Source: an uncultured Bacillota bacterium (GTDB taxonomy: Bacteria > Bacillota > Dehalobacteriia > UBA4068). From it: a stretch of 62,368 bases of DNA. Positions 33,385 through 41,717 of this stretch are shown here, in pieces. A program made the translations under genes and the position numbers. The notes beneath the pieces are model-generated. The model saw only the letters and a program-made list of their open reading frames with translations, did not search any database and was not told the DNA's origin. The first letter of the stretch is position 1. Every line of letters starts with the position of its first letter. The stretch spans positions 1 through 62,368 of the forward strand of contig CAKQQU010000002.1 in the NCBI GenBank assembly GCA_934271085.1, given 5' to 3'.

Positions 33385-35259
33385 TTAACCCTCCTTGATG
33401 GCATGGAAAGCGCAGGCTCCCACGCAGCTTCCGCAGCGGATGCATTTATCCAGATCGATAACGAAAGGCTCCTTGATCTTGCCGCTGATAGCGTTCACCG
33501 GGCAGATGCGGGCGCATTTGCTGCAGCCCTTGCACAGCTCGGGTATTATCTCTATCCGCTTCAGCTTCTGGCAGGCCCCGGCAGGGCAGCGCTTATCGTA
33601 GATATGGGCCTCGTATTCATCCCGGAAATTGCGTATGGTGCTGACCACCGGCGAGGGAGCTGATTTGCCCAGACCGCACAGGGCAGTGGATGAAATGGTA
33701 TCTGCCAGCTCCAGCAAAAGCTCAATATCGCCGTCTTTTCCCTGGCCTGCCACTATCCTCTCCAGTATTTCCAGCATCCTTTTGGTGCCTTCCCTGCAGG
33801 GTACGCATTTGCCGCAGGATTCATTTTGGGTAAAATTCATGAAAAAGCGGGCTACCTCCACCATGCAGGTGTGAGAATCCATTACTACCAGGCCGCCGGA
33901 GCCGATCATAGCCCCTACCTTGCTCAGAGTATCAAAATCCAGGGGCAGATCCAGATGCTCACCGGTGAGGCAGGCGCCGGAGGGGCCGCCTATCTGCACC
34001 GCCTTGAATTCGCCGTCTCCCCGCATACCGCCGCCGATATCAAAGATGATCTTCCGCAGGGTAGTACCCATAGGTACTTCGATCAGGCCGGTATTATTGA
34101 TATTGCCGGTTAGGGCAAAGGCTTTGGTGCCCGGGCTTTTTTCTGTGCCAAAGCCCAGATACCAGTCGGCGCCATTATTGATAATAGAGGTGATATTGGC
34201 ATAGGTTTCGACATTATTCAGTACGGTAGGCTTGTCAAACAATCCGTGCTCTACGGTTCTGGGTGGCTTTACTCTGGGAAAACCCCGCTTGCCCTCGATA
34301 GAGGCGGTCAGGGCGCTGCCCTCGCCGCAGACAAAAGCGCCTGCACCCCGGTTTATATGCAGCTTAAAGGAAAAATCAGTGCCAAGTATATGTTCTCCCA
34401 GCAGGCCCAGCTCCTCCGCCTGGGCAATAGCGTTGCGCAGCCGCTGTACCGCCAGGGGATACTCGGCGCGCACATAGATGTATCCCTCGCTGGCGCCGCA
34501 GGCAATGCCTGCTATTATCATGCCTTCCAGCATCCGGTGGGGGTCACCCTCCATGATGCTTCTGTCCATGAATGCGCCGGGGTCGCCTTCGTCGCCATTG
34601 CAGACTACATATTTCTGCGTCTCTTTCTGCCGCCGCACCTGAGCCCATTTACGGCCGGCGGGGAAGCCGCCGCCGCCACGACCCCGTAATGCGGATCTGG
34701 AAACTTCGTCGATGATCTCATCGCCGGTCATATCAAAGAGGGCTTTTTCAAGAGCCGTATAGCCGCCCACCGCCAGGTATTCGGTGATGGATTCGGCGTC
34801 GATGCGGCCGCAATGCTCCAATACCAGCCGGGTCTGCTGCTTGTAGAAGGGGATATCCTCCTGCTTTTTGTAGAGGCAGCCATCCTTGCAATAGCCCAGC
34901 CTTTCAATGTATTCTCCGCCTTTAACGGTCTTTTCCACTATTTCTTCGCAGTCGCTGACTTTGACTTTGGTATAGAGCCAACCCTGGGGATCGATGCGCA
35001 GCAGCGGGCCCATCTCGCAAAAGCCGTGGCAGCCGCTTTTTTTCATACCCACCGGGTTGCCATGGGGCTCAGCTTCCAGCGCTACAGCTACCGGGATATC
35101 CTGCTCCTCCATTAGCTCCCTTAGACGGTCGAAGACCTTAAGTGAACCGCCGGCTACGCAGCCGGTGCCTGCGCAGATGATGATCTTTTCGGTCTGGGCT
35201 TTATAGGCGGCTTTGGCCTTTTCTCTGGCTGCCATCAGTTCCTGTCTGCTTTTAAGCAT
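33385..35259 (-). CDS. hndC: Hydrogenase flavin subunit, NuoF-like, operon 1
   Basis: Carries FMN and the pyridine-nucleotide site. The 624-residue chain has an N-terminal thioredoxin-like [2Fe-2S] region (CAGTGC...CHGFC), the FMN/NAD core (GRGGGGFPAGRKW, GDEGDPGAFMDR), a [4Fe-4S] site ESCGKCVPCREGT and two C-terminal [4Fe-4S] motifs (CKGCSKCARICP, CIRCGSCVGAC). The loop near residue 310 reads CGEGSALTASIEG where paralogue 2 has CGEETALLHSIEG. This may mark a different cofactor or electron-bifurcating type. It overlaps the 3' end of hndA by 8 bases. Confidence 0.96.
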   Translation of the reverse strand: MLKSRQELMAAREKAKAAYKAQTEKIIICAGTGCVAGGSLKVFDRLRELMEEQDIPVAVALEAEPHGNPVGMKKSGCHGFCEMGPLLRIDPQGWLYTKVKVSDCEEIVEKTVKGGEYIERLGYCKDGCLYKKQEDIPFYKQQTRLVLEHCGRIDAESITEYLAVGGYTALEKALFDMTGDEIIDEVSRSALRGRGGGGFPAGRKWAQVRRQKETQKYVVCNGDEGDPGAFMDRSIMEGDPHRMLEGMIIAGIACGASEGYIYVRAEYPLAVQRLRNAIAQAEELGLLGEHILGTDFSFKLHINRGAGAFVCGEGSALTASIEGKRGFPRVKPPRTVEHGLFDKPTVLNNVETYANITSIINNGADWYLGFGTEKSPGTKAFALTGNINNTGLIEVPMGTTLRKIIFDIGGGMRGDGEFKAVQIGGPSGACLTGEHLDLPLDFDTLSKVGAMIGSGGLVVMDSHTCMVEVARFFMNFTQNESCGKCVPCREGTKRMLEILERIVAGQGKDGDIELLLELADTISSTALCGLGKSAPSPVVSTIRNFRDEYEAHIYDKRCPAGACQKLKRIEIIPELCKGCSKCARICPVNAISGKIKEPFVIDLDKCIRCGSCVGACAFHAIKEG

Positions 35260-35737
35260 TTTTCTCCGCCTCCTTCAGTTCCTGCAAAAGTTCAGAAGCC
35301 TTGTCCGGGGTCATGGCCGGATGTACTTCGTCATTTACCATAAGTACAGGCGCCAGCCCGCAGGCGCCCAGACAGGATACGGTCTCTACCGTAAAGAGCA
35401 GGTCGTCGGTGGTCTTCTTTTTGTCGGTAAGCTGCAGTTCGCCTCTGAGCCTTTCCAGAATGGGGATGGAGCGGCGGACATGGCAGGCGGTGCCGTCGCA
35501 GATCTTGATAACATATTTGCCTTTGGGCTCCAGAGAAAAATTTTCGTAAAAGGTAGCCACGCTGTAAATGCGGGCTTCGCTCATCTGCAATTTGCCCGCC
35601 AGATAGGGGAAAACTTCCCGTGGCAGATAATGATAGTGTTCCTGTATTTCCTGTAAGATAGCAATGATAGCCTGTTCCTGGGATTCATGGGCGGACAGTA
35701 TCTTATCAACTACAGCAAAATCAAAGGGTTGGTTCAT
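35252..35737 (-). CDS. hndA: Hydrogenase subunit NuoE-like, operon 1
   Basis: A 161-residue thioredoxin-like [2Fe-2S] protein that passes electrons between flavin and Fe-S subunits. The four ligands are in CDGTACHVR (about 86-94) and CLGACGLAP (about 127-135). Start set at ATG 35737, 8 bases after AGGAG; the TTG three bases upstream gives one extra residue. The N-terminal helices (HESQEQAIIAILQEIQEHYH) match the family. It is the first gene of hndA-C-D followed by rex. Confidence 0.94.
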   Translation of the reverse strand: MNQPFDFAVVDKILSAHESQEQAIIAILQEIQEHYHYLPREVFPYLAGKLQMSEARIYSVATFYENFSLEPKGKYVIKICDGTACHVRRSIPILERLRGELQLTDKKKTTDDLLFTVETVSCLGACGLAPVLMVNDEVHPAMTPDKASELLQELKEAEKNA

Positions 35738-35791
35738 CAATATGGCTCCTCTCGTTTTGTTGGATTTTGACGGATATTGGGCCTTTTTTAT

Positions 35792-35820
35792 ATTGTAACA
35801 ACCGGTAATTGATTTGGCAA
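35792..35820 (-). promoter_or_regulatory. Promoter of hydrogenase operon 1
   Basis: On the minus strand TTGCCA (plus 35815-35820) and TACAAT (plus 35792-35797) are separated by exactly 17 bases. The -35 is part of the 10-base palindrome GGCAATTGCC (35816-35825), a possible repressor site. The start of hndA lies about 55 bases downstream. Confidence 0.65.
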
Positions 35821-35845
35821 TTGCCTAAATTACATATGGGTAATA

Positions 35846-35861
35846 TATATATCGATATATA
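35846..35861. promoter_or_regulatory. TATCGATA-core palindrome, hydrogenase operon 1
   Basis: TATATATCGATATATA is a perfect 16-base palindrome, about 30 bases upstream of the -35 of the hydrogenase promoter. The same ATATCGATAT core occurs twice upstream of rex2 and a TTATCGATAA version upstream of the desulfoferrodoxin promoter. Confidence 0.6.
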
Positions 35862-35924
35862 AGATATATAATACGGCCCTGGCCGGTAAGCGGTATTTTT
35901 ACGGTAACTGCGCTTAAAATATTT

Positions 35925-35966
35925 GGAGCCGGGAAAATACGATCATCAGCTCGTTTTCCCGGCTCC
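35925..35966 (-). terminator. Hairpin after the radical SAM gene
   Basis: GGAGCCGGGAAAA (35925-35937) pairs exactly with 35954-35966 across a 16-base loop. It lies 60 bases past the stop of the minus-strand radical SAM gene; the T-rich tail on that strand (AAATATTTT complement) is modest. The arm contains GAGCCGGGAA, the core of the tandem array at 1-525. Confidence 0.65.
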
Positions 35967-36026
35967 GGGAGCCTGTCAGATTTTTGATTTAAGTTTAGGG
36001 GGCTCCTTTGTCAATCAGCTTATACT

Positions 36027-37070
36027 TCAGCAATTTGCTTCGCATTGGCTTATATATTGACGGGTAAGTTTAATGCGTTTTCCATCGCCACGGGCAAGCT
36101 GTGAAAATCCTGCCTGCCAAAGCATTTTTCTGCAGGCGCTTACATCCAGGCCCCGGCCTTGGGATGTGTCGGCGGCAATATCCCTTGGATTTACTCCGGT
36201 TTCCGCGCAAATAGCGTTGGCTCCGCTGGCAAGGCTTATGGGATCCGCCTCATGTACAGGGATCCAGGGATAGGGATCTATAGCTATGCAGGCCAGAGCA
36301 TTGACAGCCGCTATTTGGGCCAAGCGGGCATTGGTGATTTCGTCGGTAAAAATTGTGCCCGGTACGGGAGTGCGCTTCATCACTCCCGCAGTATCAAATT
36401 TGCCTTCTATTGTTTTAAAGATATGATCCACAAGTTCTTTGGGCGTATGCTCCGTCCCTATGGGTTCAAGGCAGTCCTGCAGCATCAGGCCCGCCCGACG
36501 GGCATTATCGATGGTTTCCTGTCTTTTTTTCGGATCGATAGTCGTATAAGTGCCTTCTCCGAGGCGTATTACATGGTAAACGCCGTCTGCTCCAGCCTCT
36601 TTCAGTTTTACGAAAGTTTCATAATCCGTATCGCCGATATTTGTATACAGCAATGTTTGTGGCGGTGAAACCTCCCTGGCTATTTTCAGGGCGCCGATAT
36701 AATAATCAAGATCGTATTTATCCATTGTCATAAGCCACAGGCAATAGAGGTCGCCGTCCTTGGTAAAATCGTGAACTTTTTGCCTTATAGTTGCTTCGTC
36801 AAGGGTGATCTTTTGGGTAAAGCTGGTATGGGATTTCCCGAAAGAGCAAAATTTGCAGTCAGCCTCGCAGGGGTATAATTCAAGCCCGATCTGACCAAAG
36901 AGAACGCCGGTATTTTGTGTTTTATGTCTCACTATATCATTGGCAACGCCCCGTGTAAGCGTGGCCTCCGGCGTCGCTTCGCCAAAGCCAAGCAGGTATT
37001 CGCAGTCCCTGGCTGTGGGAGGCGTGCTGTCAAGTGCGCTTATCAGTATTTTTAATACCTTATCATCCAT
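36027..37070 (-). CDS. BioB-like radical SAM enzyme of unknown substrate
   Basis: Residues 1-347 form a radical SAM TIM-barrel. The [4Fe-4S] triad is CEADCKFCS (about residues 68-76), with SAM-binding features near TNIGDTDYETF and the GTEHT segment. The C-terminal part (LASGANAICAETGV) resembles the BATS domain of biotin synthase and relatives such as PylB. The N-terminus has no biotin-synthase-specific features, and no other biotin genes are nearby. It sits 23 bases after an ArsR-type gene and seems co-transcribed, which points to a metalloid-regulated reaction. Confidence 0.8.
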   Translation of the reverse strand: MDDKVLKILISALDSTPPTARDCEYLLGFGEATPEATLTRGVANDIVRHKTQNTGVLFGQIGLELYPCEADCKFCSFGKSHTSFTQKITLDEATIRQKVHDFTKDGDLYCLWLMTMDKYDLDYYIGALKIAREVSPPQTLLYTNIGDTDYETFVKLKEAGADGVYHVIRLGEGTYTTIDPKKRQETIDNARRAGLMLQDCLEPIGTEHTPKELVDHIFKTIEGKFDTAGVMKRTPVPGTIFTDEITNARLAQIAAVNALACIAIDPYPWIPVHEADPISLASGANAICAETGVNPRDIAADTSQGRGLDVSACRKMLWQAGFSQLARGDGKRIKLTRQYISQCEANC

Positions 37071-37093
37071 TTTGTTTACTTCCTTTTATAAAT

Positions 37094-37480
37094 TTATTTG
37101 GCGCAGCACAGTTGGTTTGCGCTGCCGTTTTTTATATCATGGCCCGGGCTGCGCCTGCCCAGTTTGCCAAAACTGTAGATGAAACCAAGAAATTTAAGGG
37201 TAGTATGGAGCTTTTTATGGGCGACTGTTTCCAGAAGATGGCTGGCATATGTGCAGCCATCTGCATTTATGGAGTAATAATTCCATGAACCGACTTTCCG
37301 TTTTTTTACAATACCCGACTGGCAAAGAATTTTCATATGATGGGATAATGTCGGCTGGCTGATGTTTAAATCTTTCAGCAGTACACAGGCGCACAGCTCT
37401 CCCTGACAAAGTAATTGCAGTATGCGGAAACGGTTTTCATCAGTAAAGGCCCGGAAAACCCGCATATATTCGTTTTGCAT
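37094..37480 (-). CDS. ArsR-family regulator with As(III)-type Cys motif
   Basis: A 128-residue winged-helix repressor. The recognition region is ISQPTLSHHMKILCQSGIV; the inducer-binding helix carries CQGELCACVLLKDL, which resembles the Cys-x-Cys sensor of ArsR (ELCVCDL). The C-terminus is longer than usual and ends ANQLCCAK with two adjacent Cys that could complete a three-Cys metalloid site. It is the first gene of a two-gene operon with the radical SAM enzyme. GGAGG precedes the ATG. Confidence 0.88.
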   Translation of the reverse strand: MQNEYMRVFRAFTDENRFRILQLLCQGELCACVLLKDLNISQPTLSHHMKILCQSGIVKKRKVGSWNYYSINADGCTYASHLLETVAHKKLHTTLKFLGFIYSFGKLGRRSPGHDIKNGSANQLCCAK

Positions 37481-37595
37481 TTTAGACCTCCTTTTTATAA
37501 TAATAGCACTATAATAACAATAATATCGAAAAATATCAATATCTTTATCGCGTATTTCCCAATACGCAGCGAATATATTTTTTGTCAGAACGCTT

Positions 37596-39569
37596 TTACT
37601 TTTGCCTTAAGGCATTAAGTATGGCCAGAACAGCTACGCCCACATCGGCTATTACTGCCAGCCAGAGATTGGCTATACCGCAGACAGAGAGAATAAGCAC
37701 TGCCAGCTTTACGCCTAAAGAGAATATAATGTTTTCCCTAACCAGCTTCATGGTTCGGCGGGATAAAAGGACGGCCTGCGGCAGGGAGCCGAGCCTATCT
37801 TCCATAAGCACTATATCAGCAGCCTCGATAGCCGCGTCTGATCCCAGGGCTCCCATGGCTATGCCTATATCTGCCCGCGCCAGTACCGGCGCATCATTAA
37901 TGCCGTCTCCCACAAAGGCCAGTTTGCCCCCTCCGGGTTCTGCCAATATCTCTTCCAGTTTAGTGACTTTATCTCCCGGCAGAAGGGAAGCATAATAGCT
38001 GTCCAGCCCCAGTTCCTCGGCTACGGCGGCGGCTGCGCCGGGATTATCTCCGCTGAGCATGATCTGCTTTCTGATACCCAGGCTTCGCAGGGCAGCTATG
38101 GCCTGGGCCGCGCCCTCCTTTGTCTGATCGCTGAAAATTATGCACCCTGCGTAAGTATTGTTTATGGCCAGATAGGATATGGCGCCTGCTGCTTCAATTT
38201 CCGGGAAGTCTACGCCGTTTTCCGCCATAAGTCTGCTGTTGCCCACAATTATCTGTTTTTCTGCCAGCTGTGCCCTGAGGCCGCGTCCTGCCAGCTCCCT
38301 GATACCCTGTACCTGGGGCAGTTTTTGCCCTGCCACTGCTCTTTGCAGCGCTTTTGCCAGAGGATGATCGGAACAGCTTTCTACTGCGGCGGCTAATGGG
38401 AGGATTTCTTCCCGGCTGTATCCTTCCGCGGGCAGTACATCTTTTACCTGAGGTTTTCCTATGGTAAGAGTGCCTGTTTTATCATAAACCAGAGTGTCAA
38501 GATGAGAAAGCGCTTCCAGATAATTACTGCCCTTTATCAGGATACCATGCCTGCTGGCAGCTCCCAGGCCTGCGTAAAAGCTCAGCGGCACAGATATCAC
38601 CAAGGCGCAGGGGCAGGAAACCACCAGGAAAACCAGGGCACGGTGCAGCCAACTGCTGAAAGGCTGCTGCAGGAGCAGGGGCGGCAAAACAGCCAGCAGC
38701 ACTGCCAGCCCTACTACTACGGGAGTATATACCCGGGCGAATTTGCTGATAAAGGCCTCCGCATGGCTTTTGCGGCCGGCAGCGTTTTCTACAAGCTCCA
38801 GAATCCGGCTGGCTGTGGATTCTTTATAGGGCTTGCTTACTTCAGCTATCAGAGGAGATGTAAGATTGATACAGCCGCTCAGCAATTCCTGCCCTTCTTC
38901 CACAGGCTGGGGCAGGCTTTCGCCGGTCAGGGCGGAGCTGTCCAGCAGGGAGCTGCCCTGGCGTACCAGGCAGTCTAGCGGCACCCGCTGCCCGGGGCGT
39001 ACCATGATAAGCTGGCCTACCTGCACCTCTTCGGGATCCACCTGCAGGGTGGTCTGCCCGTCAGCCTGCAGCAATTCCGCATGGTCTGGGCGGATATCGG
39101 TGAGAGCGGCAATGGCGCGGCGGGAATTATCTACCGCCCTATCTTCGAAAAGCTCGCCCACTTGATAGAAAAGCATGACCGCCGAGCCTTCCGGATATTC
39201 GCCGATGGCAAAGGCGCCCATAGCGGCTATGGTCATCAGCAGATTTTCGTCAAATATCCGGCCATGGATGATATTGCGTCCGGCCTGCAGAAACACCGGA
39301 CCGCCGCAAACCAGCAGAGAAACTATGTACAGCGCCAGCTTCAGCCAGTCAGCATGTAGCAGCAGCGCCGCTATGAGCAGCCCTGCGCCGATAGCCAGCC
39401 GCAATATGGTAATGGTACGCTGGTGGCGCGCATCATTGTCTGCCCCTTTGTGATCATGGTCATTATGACAGCAGCAACTGCAACCGCAGTTGTTTTTGGA
39501 AAGCTGCTGCCCGGAAATTCGCTGTTCGGTTCCTGCCGCGGTTTTTTTTATGGATTCCGAATCATTCAT
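37596..39569 (-). CDS. P1B-type heavy-metal efflux ATPase (Zn/Cd/Pb-like)
   Basis: Exports divalent soft metals. At 657 residues it has eight spans with SCPCALV in the sixth-like position (about 320), the phosphorylation motif DKTGTLT (about 365), TGES (about 214), HP locus (CSDHPLAKAL, about 405) and GDGINDAP (about 560). There is no folded N-terminal metal-binding domain; instead residues 27-40 are Cys/His-rich (CGCSCCCHNDHDH), a probable metal-sensing or delivery tail. CPC motif type and the CadC-like regulator nearby favour Zn/Cd/Pb. Confidence 0.92.
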   Translation of the reverse strand: MNDSESIKKTAAGTEQRISGQQLSKNNCGCSCCCHNDHDHKGADNDARHQRTITILRLAIGAGLLIAALLLHADWLKLALYIVSLLVCGGPVFLQAGRNIIHGRIFDENLLMTIAAMGAFAIGEYPEGSAVMLFYQVGELFEDRAVDNSRRAIAALTDIRPDHAELLQADGQTTLQVDPEEVQVGQLIMVRPGQRVPLDCLVRQGSSLLDSSALTGESLPQPVEEGQELLSGCINLTSPLIAEVSKPYKESTASRILELVENAAGRKSHAEAFISKFARVYTPVVVGLAVLLAVLPPLLLQQPFSSWLHRALVFLVVSCPCALVISVPLSFYAGLGAASRHGILIKGSNYLEALSHLDTLVYDKTGTLTIGKPQVKDVLPAEGYSREEILPLAAAVESCSDHPLAKALQRAVAGQKLPQVQGIRELAGRGLRAQLAEKQIIVGNSRLMAENGVDFPEIEAAGAISYLAINNTYAGCIIFSDQTKEGAAQAIAALRSLGIRKQIMLSGDNPGAAAAVAEELGLDSYYASLLPGDKVTKLEEILAEPGGGKLAFVGDGINDAPVLARADIGIAMGALGSDAAIEAADIVLMEDRLGSLPQAVLLSRRTMKLVRENIIFSLGVKLAVLILSVCGIANLWLAVIADVGVAVLAILNALRQK

Positions 39570-39594
39570 GTGGCATACCTCTGTATTTATTAAT

Positions 39595-39614
39595 AGTTGA
39601 ACAATAATTCAACT
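39595..39614. promoter_or_regulatory. ArsR/SmtB-type operator upstream of the ATPase
   Basis: AGTTGAA (39595-39601) and TTCAACT (39608-39614) form a 7-6-7 perfect inverted repeat. A further TGAAATAATT/AATTGA and TTTGTTCAAAT lie within 40 bases. These TGAA..TTCA repeats resemble SmtB/CzrA-type operators, consistent with control by the CadC-like regulator at 39815. Confidence 0.65.
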
Positions 39615-39814
39615 GTTGAAATAATTATAATTGAGTATTTGTTCAAATGTCAATAGTTTTGTTAAAAAAATATCCGCTCCAAGGCGGAACAGTAAGAAAT
39701 TATTTTGAAAAAACTTATATAATAAAAGAGCAGTGCTTCGGAAAAACAGGCGCATTTTGCTGCCAGCCCGTTAGGCTGACCCGCTGCCTTCCGGGATATC
39801 CGTTCAGCGGACGG

Positions 39815-40165
39815 CTATTCTGCCAGATGGCTGCGGGCCAAGGCGATAGTTTGGGCTACATGGTCGTCATCAAGGCTATAATATATATTTTTCCCCTCAC
39901 GGCGGTATTTGACCAATCTGCCGCTGCGCAGTGTATTAAGCTGATGAGATACGGCGGAAATACTCATATTAAGCAGGGCGCATAAATCGCATACGCATAG
40001 TTCAGCCTTGGCCAGTGCCAGCAATATTTTCAGACGGGTAGGGTCGCTCAGCAGTTTAAACCATGCTGCCAGGGACTGGGCCTCCCGGTCGCTTTGATCT
40101 GACCTTGCTTTTTCCACCGCTTCGGCATGAACTACATTGTTTTCACATACAGGAGCGTTTTCCAT
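39815..40165 (-). CDS. CadC/SmtB-type metal-responsive repressor
   Basis: A 116-residue ArsR/SmtB protein. An extended N-terminus has Cys7 (NAPVCENNVVH), the helix has AELCVCDLCALLN with three Cys, and recognition helix SISAVSHQLNTLRS follows. The C-terminus DDDHVAQTIALARSH carries the Asp/His pair of the alpha5 zinc site. Both sites could be used, as in CadC. It is upstream of the ATPase (246-base gap with the operator), and its own promoter is AT-rich. Confidence 0.9.
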   Translation of the reverse strand: MENAPVCENNVVHAEAVEKARSDQSDREAQSLAAWFKLLSDPTRLKILLALAKAELCVCDLCALLNMSISAVSHQLNTLRSGRLVKYRREGKNIYYSLDDDHVAQTIALARSHLAE

Positions 40166-40271
40166 AGCTTTTCTCCCACATATTTTGCTATAAAATATTA
40201 TTATTAATTATATAACAAATTATTTTTTATTTCAAATGTTTGGGCTGGTATTTATATAGGCATAATTCTAC

Positions 40272-40281
40272 TTATCGATAA
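40272..40281. promoter_or_regulatory. TTATCGATAA palindrome upstream of desulfoferrodoxin
   Basis: A perfect 10-base palindrome 16 bases before the -35 of the desulfoferrodoxin promoter. The core TATCGATA is shared with the hydrogenase upstream regions. Confidence 0.5.
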
Positions 40282-40297
40282 TAATTCTCAGCAATCA

Positions 40298-40325
40298 TTG
40301 ACAAGTGGGCCATTTCTGCTACAAT
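40298..40325 (+). promoter_or_regulatory. Promoter of the desulfoferrodoxin gene
   Basis: TTGACA (40298-40303), 16-base spacer, TACAAT (40320-40325), about 95 bases before the start; near-consensus sigma-A promoter. Confidence 0.65.
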
Positions 40326-40420
40326 ATGGATATAGACGGCAGTGGCTATCGGGCTTTTACAACATATTCTGCACGTCGATGTAGATGTATAAAACATATG
40401 ATAATTGGGGAGGTATTGTT

Positions 40421-40807
40421 ATGGCTTGTGGAAATCGTTTTCATGTATGCGAAAAATGCGGTAATATGATCGGCGTTATCAAATGCAGCGGCCAGCCTAT
40501 CAGCTGCTGCGGCCAACCTATGAAAGAGCTGGTTGCCAATACCACTGATGCTGCCAAAGAAAAGCATGTTCCGGTTGTCAGCAAAAAATGCGGCCGCATC
40601 ACTGTGGAAGTTGGTTCTGTAGCTCATCCCATGGAAGATGCCCATTATATCGAATGGATCTATTTGCAGACAGAAAAGGGCGGTCAGCGCAAGTCCCTGA
40701 AGCCCGGCGAAGAACCCAAGGCTGTTTTTGCCATGTGCGCAGATGACAAGCCGGTAGCGGTTTACGCTTACTGCAATCTTCACGGTCTGTGGGTTGCCCA
40801 ACTGTAA
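40421..40807 (+). CDS. dfx: Desulfoferrodoxin (superoxide reductase)
   Basis: Reduces superoxide to peroxide in anaerobes. Start set at ATG 40421 with GGGGAGG upstream, giving 128 residues. Centre I (desulforedoxin) ligands are Cys10, Cys13, Cys29 and Cys30. Centre II ligands are His49, His69, His75, Cys118 and His121, and the Glu47/Lys48 pair flanking the substrate channel is intact. This is the two-centre class. The rubredoxin-like donor may be the flavodiiron protein or another rubredoxin. Monocistronic, ending in a terminator. Confidence 0.97.
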   Translation: MACGNRFHVCEKCGNMIGVIKCSGQPISCCGQPMKELVANTTDAAKEKHVPVVSKKCGRITVEVGSVAHPMEDAHYIEWIYLQTEKGGQRKSLKPGEEPKAVFAMCADDKPVAVYAYCNLHGLWVAQL

Positions 40808-40854
40808 AACTGTGTAAGCGCCAGCTTAAATAATTCTTAATCGAATCCTAAACG

Positions 40855-40884
40855 AATGCAGAGGAATTTTTCCTCTGCATTTTG
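40855..40884 (+). terminator. Intrinsic terminator after dfx
   Basis: AATGCAGAGGAA (40855-40866) pairs exactly with 40870-40881 over a 3-base loop, followed by T residues; a TATAAT (40885-40890) follows at once and may be part of the transporter promoter. Confidence 0.9.
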
Positions 40885-40940
40885 TTATAATTACCTTGGT
40901 TAATAAAAGCGTGCAAGCGCTGTTGCGGAGGTAATAATAT

Positions 40941-41717
40941 ATGACCATGCTTGAAGTGCGCTCTTTGCAGAAAGTATACACCACCCGTTTCGGCGGAGCT
41001 TCTGTGCAGGCGCTGAATAATGTGAGTTTCAGCGTAGATGCCGGGGAATTCCTGGTGATAATGGGCGAAAGCGGCAGTGGTAAGACTACATTACTTAATA
41101 TTTTGGCAGCCCTGGATAAGCCCACCGCCGGGCAGGTATTGCTTGAGGGGCAGGATATGACCGCTATCCCCGATGGCAGCCTGGCTGCTTTCCGCCGGGA
41201 TAACCTTGGCTTCATTTTTCAGGATTTCAATCTGCTGGATAATTTCAGCGTACGGGATAATATTTTGCTGCCGCTGGTGCTGGCGGGTAAAAACTATCAG
41301 CAGATGGAGCCAGCCTTGACTACCGTAGCGGCCAGACTGGGTATCAGCGAACTGCTGGATAAATTCCCCTATGAGATCAGCGGCGGGCAGAAACAGCGTA
41401 CTGCCTGCGCCCGTGCTATCATCACCAATCCCCGGCTGGTGCTGGCAGACGAGCCTACCGGAGCTTTGGATTCCCGCTCGGCTGCTTCCCTGATGAGTCT
41501 GTTTGGGGAGATCAATCTGAGCGGCCAGACCATTATTATGGTCACACACAGTGTGGAGGCGGCCAGCCACGGCAGCCGGGTGCTGTTTATCCGGGACGGC
41601 AGCATTTATCATCAGCTTTATCGGGGGCACAGCGGCAAGGATGGCCTGTATCAGGATATTACTGCTACCCTGGCCCGGCTGGCGGCAGAACGGGAGGCAG
41701 CCTATGGACAAGCGTAA
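40941..41717 (+). CDS. BceA-like ABC transporter ATPase
   Basis: ATPase of a bacitracin/antimicrobial-peptide resistance-type transporter. Walker A GESGSGKTTLLN (about 37-48), Q-loop FIFQDFNLLD, signature ISGGQKQRTACARA, Walker B LVLADEPTGALD, and H-loop TH all present. Length 258. It overlaps the permease by 14 bases. Unlike many Bce modules, no two-component system is next to it. GGAGG precedes the ATG. Confidence 0.93.
   Translation: MTMLEVRSLQKVYTTRFGGASVQALNNVSFSVDAGEFLVIMGESGSGKTTLLNILAALDKPTAGQVLLEGQDMTAIPDGSLAAFRRDNLGFIFQDFNLLDNFSVRDNILLPLVLAGKNYQQMEPALTTVAARLGISELLDKFPYEISGGQKQRTACARAIITNPRLVLADEPTGALDSRSAASLMSLFGEINLSGQTIIMVTHSVEAASHGSRVLFIRDGSIYHQLYRGHSGKDGLYQDITATLARLAAEREAAYGQA

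Noticed and set aside
32443..33663. 406-residue antisense frame opposite hndD1/hndC1
   Set aside because: Overlaps two clearly coding minus-strand genes; composition only.
36027..37070. Hydrogenase maturase HydE as an identity for the radical SAM gene
   Set aside because: The cluster motif is CEADCKFC, and the C-terminal LASGANAI segment is BioB/BATS-like rather than HydE-like; the gene follows an ArsR-type regulator rather than the hydrogenase. HydE, HydF and HydG are not seen in the window.
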